Position numbers and translations under genes: made by a program. Positions 57,628 through 64,000 of a stretch of DNA of 64,000 bases are shown here, in pieces. The notes below the pieces were generated by a model. It was not told the DNA's origin. It ran no database searches and saw only the letters and a list, made by a program, of their open reading frames with translations. How positions within the stretch are numbered: the first letter of the stretch is position 1; each line of letters opens with the position of its first letter. This stretch comes from Acidimicrobiaceae bacterium (lineage in GTDB: Bacteria; Actinomycetota; Acidimicrobiia; Acidimicrobiales; Aldehydirespiratoraceae), in contig JAPOYA010000026.1 in NCBI GenBank assembly GCA_026706815.1, positions 1-64,000 on the forward strand, in the 5' to 3' direction.

Positions 57628-58677
57628 ATGTACAAGCTGGCTGTCATCGGCGCTTCAGGATTCACGGGAGCGGAATTCCTGCGCTTGTGCGCGGTTCATC
57701 CCCACTTCGAGGTGGTCATCGCCACAGCCGAGTCCCAAGCCGGCAGACCTATCGCAGACCTGTATCCCAGTCTCGCGTCGGCATACGGCGAGATGGCTTT
57801 CACACCGCACAACGATGAGCTGATCAGCGCCATCGAAGGATTGGCGGACCTGGTGTTGATGGGGCTTCCGCATGGGCATGCTCAGACTCTGGTGCCGCAG
57901 CTTCGCGGCAAGGTCGAACACATCATCGATCTCTCCGCAGATTTTCGCTTCGAGGACCCGAGCGTCTACCCGAAGTGGTACGGCGAGGCCCACCAAGCGC
58001 CGGAGTTGCTCGACGAGTTCGTTTTCGGACTCCCAGAATTGTTCCGGGATCAACTCCGGGATGCAGAACTCACCGCGGTCGCCGGCTGCTACGTAACCAC
58101 CGCTTCGCTGGCGCTCGCCCCGTTGGTGAAAGCCGGAATCGTCGAACCGACGGGGATTATCGTCGACGCGGCGAGCGGTGTCTCCGGTGCCGGGCGGCCA
58201 CCCAAGGACAACACTTCGTTCTGTTCGGTCGACGAAGACTTCAGCGCCTATGGACTGCTGGACCACCGTCACACGCCAGAGATCGAAATGGCCATCTCGA
58301 GCTACGCCGGACTCGATGCGCAGCTGCTGTTCACACCCCACCTTGCCCCGATGAATCGCGGGATTCTCGCCACCTGCTACGGCAACCTGAGCGATGCCGG
58401 CGCAACGACCGGCACCGCCCTCGAATGCCTTGCCGAGGCCTACACCGGCGAACCTTTCGTGGTGGTCGATGAGCGGTCTCCGTCGACCAAAGCCACGCTT
58501 GGATCAAACACCGTCCATCTCACCGCCAGAGTCGATGAGCGGACTCAGACTGTGATGGCAATCGGCGCCCTCGACAACCTTGTGAAGGGCGCTTCAGGCC
58601 AGGGCATCCAGTGCGCCAACGCGGTTCTCGGACTCCCCGAACAAACTGGTCTGCCCATCGCCGGACTCTTCCCCTAG
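57628..58677 (+). CDS. argC: N-acetyl-gamma-glutamyl-phosphate reductase
   Basis: The product has 349 residues. NADPH site KLAVIGASGFTGAEFLRL; catalytic Cys in AVAGCYVTTASLALAPLVKAGI; also HIIDLSADFRF, VFGLPELFRDQL, HRHTPEIEM and FTPHLAPMNRGILATCY. It reduces N-acetylglutamyl phosphate to the semialdehyde, the third step of arginine synthesis. First gene of argCJBDF-R-G, under the ARG-box promoter. Confidence 0.96.
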   Translation: MYKLAVIGASGFTGAEFLRLCAVHPHFEVVIATAESQAGRPIADLYPSLASAYGEMAFTPHNDELISAIEGLADLVLMGLPHGHAQTLVPQLRGKVEHIIDLSADFRFEDPSVYPKWYGEAHQAPELLDEFVFGLPELFRDQLRDAELTAVAGCYVTTASLALAPLVKAGIVEPTGIIVDAASGVSGAGRPPKDNTSFCSVDEDFSAYGLLDHRHTPEIEMAISSYAGLDAQLLFTPHLAPMNRGILATCYGNLSDAGATTGTALECLAEAYTGEPFVVVDERSPSTKATLGSNTVHLTARVDERTQTVMAIGALDNLVKGASGQGIQCANAVLGLPEQTGLPIAGLFP

Positions 58678-58691
58678 CACCTGAGACAGTC

Positions 58692-59933
58692 ATGTCTGAA
58701 CCCCTTTCACCCCTGGCACCGGCATCGTTCCCTGACATTCCCCCCATTGCGGGGGTCCAATTGGCCACATATGCCGCAGGAATCAAATACGAATCCAGAC
58801 CGGACCTGTTCCTCGCCTCGCTCGCCGAAGGCACCTCGGTTGCCGGTGTGTTCACCCGCTCGAAGTGCCCATCCGCGCCCGTCGAATGGTGCCGGCGGAT
58901 CTTGGACGAAGGAAATCGCACAGCGCGGGCCCTGGTGTGCAACTCGGGCAACGCCAACGCGTTCACCGGGGCAGCCGGGGCAGCCAGCGCGACCCTCACA
59001 GCAGAGGTGGTGGCCCAGTCCCTTGGAGTAGACGCACAGAGGGTCTTTCTGGCGTCCACCGGCGTCATCGGCGAGCCGCTGCCCGACGATGTTCTGAGCG
59101 AGAGCCTCCCTGAGTTGGTCGACAACCTCGGGGTCGCCAGCATCGAGGCCTGGGCTTCTGCAGCCAAAGCAATATGCACAACCGACACGTTCAGCAAAGG
59201 CTCGGCGGTGCGCATCAATTCAACTGCAGCGCACATCGCTGGAATCGCCAAGGGAAGCGGCATGATCGCACCCGATATGGCCACCATGCTGGCTTTCGTT
59301 TTCACTGACCTGGCAGTCGCTCCGGAGATCCTTCAGAGCTGCCTGTCGGCATCTGTCGCGGTGAGTTTCAACTGCATAACCGTCGATTCCGACACATCGA
59401 CCAGCGACACAGTCCTGCTGTTCGCCACGGGCGAGCAGATCGACGACGAAATCAGCTCGCCGACCGATCCGCGGCTGGATGAGTTCCAAGACGCGCTGGA
59501 CAGCGTCCTGTTGGATCTGGCGCACCAGATCGTACGCGACGGCGAGGGCGCCACGAAATTCGTGCAAGTGACCGTGACTGGAGGCGAATCCGATGAATCG
59601 GCGCACAACATCGCACGGTCTATAGCCGAGTCGCCCCTGGTCTCAACCGCGCTGGCCGCTGAGGACGCCAACTGGGGGCGGATAGTGATGGCAGTCGGCA
59701 AAGCGGGAGAGAGAGCCGATCGCGACCGGCTCTCAATCTGGATCGGCGACGAACTGGTCGCCTCGGGCGGTGCGCAACGTCGGGACTACAGCGAGCCGCG
59801 GGCGACGCAACACCTCAAGCAGGACGAAATCGAACTGAGGGTAGATGTCGGCATCGGCACGGGCTCAGCGACCGTCTGGACATGCGATCTCACTCACGGC
59901 TACATCGAAATCAACGCGGGGTACCGCTCATGA
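58692..59933 (+). CDS. argJ: Bifunctional glutamate N-acetyltransferase/ornithine acetyltransferase
   Basis: The product is 413 residues from ATG 58692. Features: GVQLATYAAGIKYESRPDLFLASLAEGTSVAGVFTRS, VCNSGNANAFTGAAG, STGVIGEPLPDD, and the self-cleavage site with Thr nucleophile in IAKGSGMIAPDMATMLAFVFTD (A-T). Later: VSFNCITVDSDTSTSDTVL, AEDANWGRIVMAVGKAG. It recycles the acetyl group from N-acetylornithine to glutamate. Its stop overlaps the argB start (ATGA). Confidence 0.95.
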   Translation: MSEPLSPLAPASFPDIPPIAGVQLATYAAGIKYESRPDLFLASLAEGTSVAGVFTRSKCPSAPVEWCRRILDEGNRTARALVCNSGNANAFTGAAGAASATLTAEVVAQSLGVDAQRVFLASTGVIGEPLPDDVLSESLPELVDNLGVASIEAWASAAKAICTTDTFSKGSAVRINSTAAHIAGIAKGSGMIAPDMATMLAFVFTDLAVAPEILQSCLSASVAVSFNCITVDSDTSTSDTVLLFATGEQIDDEISSPTDPRLDEFQDALDSVLLDLAHQIVRDGEGATKFVQVTVTGGESDESAHNIARSIAESPLVSTALAAEDANWGRIVMAVGKAGERADRDRLSIWIGDELVASGGAQRRDYSEPRATQHLKQDEIELRVDVGIGTGSATVWTCDLTHGYIEINAGYRS

Positions 59934-60835
59934 CCGACTCATCAGCACAGGACCTGATCTCAGAGCGGGGTTTCGCCCCACGGGGGTTCTCTCCAGAACG
60001 CCGCGCCGCGGCGCTGATCGAGGCATTGCCCTACATACAGCAGTTCCGCGACGCGGTCATGGTGGTGAAGCTCGGCGGCAACGCCATGGTCGACCCCGCC
60101 CTGTCCGCGTCCTTCGCCCAAGATGTGGTGTTGCTGCGATCGGTCGGGCTGCGGCCCGTGGTCGTACACGGGGGCGGCCCCCAAATAGGCGCTCTCCTGG
60201 GGCGCCTGGGAAAAACGACTGAGTTCGTAGACGGCCTGCGGGTCACCGACGCCGAAACGCTTGACGTGGCAAGGATGGTGCTTGTCGGCAAGGTCGGCCG
60301 TGACATCGTTGGCGCGATCAACGTTCACGGGGCCTTCGCTGTCGGAGTGTCCGGTGAGGACGGAGGTCTGATCACCGCGGTGCCGACTGATGAGGCTCTC
60401 GGGTTCGTCGGCGACGTTGCCTCCGTGCAGCCTCAGATACTGGAGCGGTTGCTGGCCGAGAGGATGATCCCGGTCGTGTCGACGATCGGCGCGGACAACT
60501 CCGGGCAGGCGTACAACATCAACGCCGACACAGTCGCGGGAGCGCTGGCAGGCGCGCTCGGAGCAGAGAAGGCGATCTACCTCACCGATGTGGCCGGTTT
60601 GCTGACCGACCCCGACGACCCCTCCTCCATCGTGCCCCGTGCCACGGTCGAAGACCTCGAGGCGATGATCGCCGACGGAACGATCTCAGGCGGGATGATC
60701 CCCAAGGTCCGGGCCTGCACAGACGCAGTCGAATCGGGAGCGGCGTCGGCGCATCTGCTCGACGGCCGGATCCCCCATGTGCTGCTGCTGGAGCTGTTCA
60801 CCGACGCCGGCATCGGCACGATGGTGACGCCATGA
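59930..60835 (+). CDS. argB: Acetylglutamate kinase
   Basis: The product is 301 residues from ATG 59930. Amino-acid kinase fold: AVMVVKLGGNAMVDPALSASFAQDVVLLRSVGLRPVVVHGGGPQIGALL, FVDGLRVTDAETLDVARMVLVGKVGRDIVGAIN, NADTVAGALAGALGAEKAIYLTDVAGL and ISGGMIPKVRACTDAVESGA. It has the N-terminal helix (PERRAAALIEALPYIQQFRD) seen in arginine-feedback-inhibited enzymes, so end-product inhibition is likely. ATGA overlaps on both sides. Confidence 0.96.
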   Translation: MTDSSAQDLISERGFAPRGFSPERRAAALIEALPYIQQFRDAVMVVKLGGNAMVDPALSASFAQDVVLLRSVGLRPVVVHGGGPQIGALLGRLGKTTEFVDGLRVTDAETLDVARMVLVGKVGRDIVGAINVHGAFAVGVSGEDGGLITAVPTDEALGFVGDVASVQPQILERLLAERMIPVVSTIGADNSGQAYNINADTVAGALAGALGAEKAIYLTDVAGLLTDPDDPSSIVPRATVEDLEAMIADGTISGGMIPKVRACTDAVESGAASAHLLDGRIPHVLLLELFTDAGIGTMVTP

Positions 60836-62034
60836 CCGTTGAGCAAACCCAAGCCTGGGGCGCGACAGGTGACCACAGCCCGCTGATGAACAACTACGGC
60901 TCCCCGCCGCGCATCTTCGTTAGCGGTCGGGGCACCGAGCTGTGGGACAACGAAGGTCGGCGGTATCTCGACTTTCTTTGCGGTCTGGCCGTGACCTCAT
61001 TGGGGCATTCCCATCCGGTTGTGGCCGCCGCTATCGCCGCCCAAGCCGCCACGTTGACCCACACCTCGAATCTGTTCGCCAACGAACACCAGGCGCCGGT
61101 TGCGGAGGCGATCAGCGAACTGATCGACGGAGGCCGAGGTCAAGTGTTGTTCCAGAACTCGGGGGCCGAAGCCAACGAAGCCGCCATCAAGTTGGCGCGC
61201 AAGTATCAAGGCAGGGGTCGCCATGTGGTCCTGAGTGCGCTGCGGTCGTTCCATGGACGAACCCTGGCCACTCTGGCGGCCACCGGTCAACCAGAGAAGC
61301 ACGAGTCGTTCCAGCCGCTGCCCGAAGGGTTCCGCCATGTCGTTTTCGACGATGTGTTGGAGCTTGAAAAAGCACTCGGCCCCGAGGTGGGGGCCATCAT
61401 GCTCGAAGCTGTGCAAGGCGAGGGCGGCGTCAACCCTGCCCACGACGGTTATCTCCAAGCTGTCCGCGAGATCTGCGATGAGAGGGGGATCCTGCTCATC
61501 ATGGACGAGATACAAACCGGTTTCGGGCGCACGGGCGAATGGTTCGGCTACCAGCACAGCGGTATCACCCCCGATATCGTCACGCTCGCCAAAGCCATCG
61601 CCAACGGTGTGCCCGTCGGCGCTGTGTGGGCCCGTGATGATGTTGCAGCCTGCTTCGGCCCTGGCGACCACGGCTCGACGTTCGCCGGGCAGGCTCTGGC
61701 GCTCGCCGCGGCGAGAGCCACCATTGACAGCTATGTTGCCATGGATGCTCCGGCGGTGGTTCAAGGCAAGGAAGCGAAGATAAGAGCCAGCCTCGCCGAC
61801 ATTGCCGGCGTCGATCATGTCAGGGGCCGGGGCTTGCTTCTGGCCATCGAGCTCACCGCCGAGAGCCGTGCTGGTCGGACGGGGGCCGAGATTGCCAGGG
61901 CCTGTCTTGACGAGGGAGTGATCCTCAATGGGATCACTCCCACCGCGCTGCGGATCGCGCCTCCCTACACCGTCTCCGATGACGAGATCGGCGAAGCGGT
62001 CGCGGTGATCGCCAAGGTGCTGGAGACGACATGA
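60832..62034 (+). CDS. argD: Acetylornithine aminotransferase
   Basis: The product has 400 residues, PLP class III transaminase. It has NNYGSPPRIFVSGRGTELWDNEGRRYLDFLCGLAVTSLGHSHP, FQNSGAEANEAAIKLARKY, GRTLATLAATGQPEKHESFQPLPEGF, LLIMDEIQTGFGRTGEWF and the PLP Lys in VTLAKAIANGVPVGAVWARDD, GSTFAGQALALAAA. It transfers an amino group to N-acetylglutamate semialdehyde. Starts at ATG 60832, overlapping argB, and overlaps the argF start. Confidence 0.95.
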   Translation: MTVEQTQAWGATGDHSPLMNNYGSPPRIFVSGRGTELWDNEGRRYLDFLCGLAVTSLGHSHPVVAAAIAAQAATLTHTSNLFANEHQAPVAEAISELIDGGRGQVLFQNSGAEANEAAIKLARKYQGRGRHVVLSALRSFHGRTLATLAATGQPEKHESFQPLPEGFRHVVFDDVLELEKALGPEVGAIMLEAVQGEGGVNPAHDGYLQAVREICDERGILLIMDEIQTGFGRTGEWFGYQHSGITPDIVTLAKAIANGVPVGAVWARDDVAACFGPGDHGSTFAGQALALAAARATIDSYVAMDAPAVVQGKEAKIRASLADIAGVDHVRGRGLLLAIELTAESRAGRTGAEIARACLDEGVILNGITPTALRIAPPYTVSDDEIGEAVAVIAKVLETT

Positions 62035-62927
62035 TGAGACATTTCACCGAGATCGACGATCTCTCGCCGGCTGAGCTTGAGCGGGTGCTCGACCTGTCTT
62101 CGGCGCCCGCGTCTCCCACTCTGCTGGCAGGCAAGGGTGTGGCACTCATCTTTGAGAAGCCGTCGGCCCGGACCCGCAACTCGATGGAGATGGCGGTTGT
62201 GCAACTGGGCGGCCATCCGGTGTATATCGGCAACGAAGAGGTCGGCCTGGACCGGCGAGAGTCGACCGAGGACGTCATCAGAGCTATGTCCGGATTCCAC
62301 GCGGCCGTCGGAGCGCGTGTTTATAGACACTCGATTGTGGAGCGCATGGCCGCGGTCGATCAGGTCCCGGTGGTGAATTTGTTGAGCGACCGCGGTCATC
62401 CGATGCAGGCCTTGGCTGATCTGCTCACGATCCATCAAGAGTTCGGCGCGCTCAAGGGCCGCAGCGTCGCCTATGTGGGCGACGCCAACAATGTCGCGTT
62501 CTCGTTGGCGCTCGGCGCCGGTCTGGCCCAGATGGAGTTCCGCATCGCCAGCCCCGTCGGCTACGGGTTCGACGAGGCCGACCTTGCGCGGATCAGCGTG
62601 GTCGGCGAGCCCCGGGTGTACGACAGCCCGGTTGCGGCTGTGGAGGGTGCTGATGCGGTGTACACCGATGCCTGGACTTCAATGGGCCAAGAGGCTGAGG
62701 CTTCCAAGCGCACACGCGATTTCGAGGGTTTCCAAATCGACGAGAAGATGATGGCATCAGCCGCCGACGAGTCGATCTTCCTGCACTGCCTGCCTGCACA
62801 TCGGGGTGAAGAAGTCACCGACGCCGTCCTTGACGGCCCCAGCAGCAGGATCTGGCCTCAGGCCGCCAATCGGATGCATGCCGCGCGGGGCCTGCTCGTC
62901 TGGCTCCTGGGGGAGGCGAACCGATGA
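62031..62927 (+). CDS. argF: Ornithine carbamoyltransferase
   Basis: The product has 298 residues. Features: LLAGKGVALIFEKPSARTRNSMEMAVVQLGG (carbamoyl-phosphate loop, usually ST-RT, SART here), VYRHSIVERMAAVDQVPVVNLLSDRGHPMQALADLLTI (HPxQ), YTDAWTSMGQEAE and FLHCLPAHRGEEVTDAVLDGPSS. The C-terminus is standard (WPQAANRMHAARGLLVWLL). It makes citrulline. The HPMQ variant (usually HPCQ) is a minor change. Confidence 0.95.
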   Translation: MMRHFTEIDDLSPAELERVLDLSSAPASPTLLAGKGVALIFEKPSARTRNSMEMAVVQLGGHPVYIGNEEVGLDRRESTEDVIRAMSGFHAAVGARVYRHSIVERMAAVDQVPVVNLLSDRGHPMQALADLLTIHQEFGALKGRSVAYVGDANNVAFSLALGAGLAQMEFRIASPVGYGFDEADLARISVVGEPRVYDSPVAAVEGADAVYTDAWTSMGQEAEASKRTRDFEGFQIDEKMMASAADESIFLHCLPAHRGEEVTDAVLDGPSSRIWPQAANRMHAARGLLVWLLGEANR

Positions 62928-63385
62928 GCAAGGCGAGGAGGCAGCACCGCATCGCAGTCTTGTTGGGTGAGCATGCTGTCATCAACCAGAGCCGGCTCGT
63001 GGAGCTGCTGCAAGACGAAGACATCAGAGCCACGCAAGCAACTGTCTCGCGTGACCTCGATGAGCTCGGCGCGGTCAAAGTGCGTGTGGCCGGCGGCGAA
63101 ACCGTCTATGCCATCCCCGAGCATTCCGTTGACCGTATAGCTCCGGAGGATCATCTTCGCCGGGTGATGGGCGACTGGGTTGCCGATATTTCCCATTCCG
63201 GAAACCTGGTGTTGCTGCGCACCCCGCCCGGGTCTGCCCATGTTGTGGCGTCTGCGCTTGATCGCGCAGGGATCACAGGGATTGTCGGTACCGTCGCAGG
63301 AGACGACACCCTGTTGGTTGTTGCCGCCGAAGAAGTCGGCGGAGCCTGCCTCGGGGCTCGGCTGCGGGACCTCGCCGGACTGTGA
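62924..63385 (+). CDS. argR: Arginine repressor ArgR
   Basis: The product has 153 residues. DNA-binding domain: RRQHRIAVLLGEHAVINQSRLVELLQDEDIRATQATVSRDLDELGAVKVR (winged helix with SQxxL-type and TQATxSRDL motif). C-terminal arginine-binding/hexamer domain: NLVLLRTPPGSAHVVASALDRAGITGIVGTVAGDDTLLVVA (GTxxGDDT). It binds ARG boxes with arginine as corepressor, probably the one before argC. ATG overlaps the argF stop. Confidence 0.95.
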   Translation: MSKARRQHRIAVLLGEHAVINQSRLVELLQDEDIRATQATVSRDLDELGAVKVRVAGGETVYAIPEHSVDRIAPEDHLRRVMGDWVADISHSGNLVLLRTPPGSAHVVASALDRAGITGIVGTVAGDDTLLVVAAEEVGGACLGARLRDLAGL

Positions 63386-63430
63386 GAAGAGCCATGACTG
63401 AACTAACCAAGGAAAGAAAGAACTGCTGAG

Positions 63431-64000
63431 ATGAAAGTAGTCCTGGCCTACAGCGGTGGGCTTGACACCTCGATCATCCTGCACTGGCTGCGGGAGAACT
63501 ACGACGCGGAAGTGATCACCTTCACTGCTGACATCGGTCAAGGAGAGGAGGTTGAGCCGGCGCGTGCCAAAGCGCTTGCGATGGGGGTGGCCGAAGACGA
63601 CATCCATATCGAAGACCTGCGCGAAGAGTTCACCCGCGACTTCGTCTTCCCGATGTTCAGGGCCAACACGATCTATGAGGGGGAGTACCTTCTGGGCACG
63701 TCGATAGCCCGGCCGCTGATCGCCAAGCGCCTCGTTGAGATCGCAGCCGAGCATCAAGCAGACGCCATCAGCCACGGTGCGACCGGCAAGGGCAACGATC
63801 AGGTCCGGTTCGAGCTCGGCGCCTATGCGCTCTCGCCCGACATCGAGGTCATCGCGCCCTGGCGGCTCTGGGATCTGGACTCGCGGGAATCGCTGATGGA
63901 CTATGCCGCGGCCCGCAAAATCCCCATCGAGATGACCAGAGGCGCCAAGTCCCCGTTCTCGATGGACGCCAACCTGCTCCACATCTCCTATGAGGGCGGC
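63431..64000 (+). CDS. argG: Argininosuccinate synthase, 5' part (cut by window end)
   Basis: The frame is open from ATG 63431 to the end, 190 codons. [49 protein letters not shown] carries the PP-loop (YSGGLDTS). Then [75 protein letters not shown]. It condenses citrulline with aspartate. AGGAAAG stands about 20 bases before and CTGAG 4 bases before the ATG. The stop lies outside; argH would be expected next. Confidence 0.95.
   Translation, partial: MKVVLAYSGGLDTSIILHWLRENYDAEVITFTADIGQGEEVEPARAKALAMGVAEDDIHIEDLREEFTRDFVFPMFRANTIYEGEYLLGTSIARPLIAKRLVEIAAEHQADAISHGATGKGNDQVRFELGAYALSPDIEVIAPWRLWDLDSRESLMDYAAARKIPIEMTRGAKSPFSMDANLLHISYEGG

Noticed and set aside
58520-59305. 261-aa minus-strand ORF opposite argC/argJ
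   Set aside because: Antisense shadow of argJ; the arginine operon is continuous on the plus strand.
62858-63982. 374-aa minus-strand ORF opposite argR/argG
   Set aside because: It lies entirely antisense to argF end, argR and argG, and reads as a codon-bias shadow with no family pattern.

Overview
The window is high-GC actinobacterial chromosome. I infer class Acidimicrobiia or a close relative. The reasons are several F420-type LLM oxidoreductases, DUF35/lipid-transfer-thiolase genes, a 13E12-type DUF222-HNH protein, GTG/TTG starts, ATGA/GTGA overlaps between genes, and the blocks ffh-rpsP-khpA-rimM-trmD-rplS-yraN-comM-dprA-xerC and rpsB-tsf-pyrH-frr-cdsA-dxr-rseP. No tRNA, rRNA or CRISPR array was recognised.

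Layout: 0-2 kb is an accessory edge with an ISL3-family remnant, a truncated glycine-rich protein, a small membrane protein and a small lipoprotein. 2-7 kb holds a YtrA-like GntR regulator, a P-II protein, an AMP-forming acyl-CoA ligase, an ArsC-family gene with in-frame UGA, a Rieske oxygenase relic, an LLM oxidoreductase and a TetR regulator. 7-13.2 kb is an osmolyte region: a sigma-factor relic with its membrane partner, a betaine-binding-domain/ionotropic-receptor K+ channel fusion, and divergently a BCCT transporter with a ProX-like lipoprotein. 13.4-16.6 kb is a DUF35/thiolase-like operon. 16.7-18.5 kb is an HNH protein and an IS481 relic. 18.5-38 kb is the housekeeping core (HtrA, SRP, ribosome, competence/recombination, translation factors, lipid and isoprenoid synthesis). 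38-53 kb is mixed metabolism (PLP decarboxylase, SelW-like gene with in-frame UGA, Tpx, CoA metabolism, cystathionine synthase/lyase pair, fumarase) with an ATPase/TOPRIM pair that resembles phage-defence modules. 52.8-57 kb is an unstable island with a broken toxin/antitoxin-like pair, small lipoprotein, membrane and secreted genes in two ~0.8 kb copies, and an IS3 element between the copies. 57.6-64 kb is the arginine operon argCJBDF-argR-argG, the last gene cut by the window end.

Main discoveries proposed: (1) two selenoprotein genes hidden from ORF callers, an ArsC-like protein with UGA exactly at the catalytic Cys and a SelW/Rdx-like CxxU protein, each followed by a SECIS-like hairpin; (2) a betaine-binding domain fused to a GluR0-type K+ channel, divergent from a BCCT/ProX operon; (3) a shared promoter-like element before yraN and comM that resembles the actinobacterial PafBC DNA-damage motif; (4) duplicated leaderless membrane/secreted gene pairs flanking an IS3 element whose slippery run is one T short. 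All functional statements rest on reading the translations; no searches were run.
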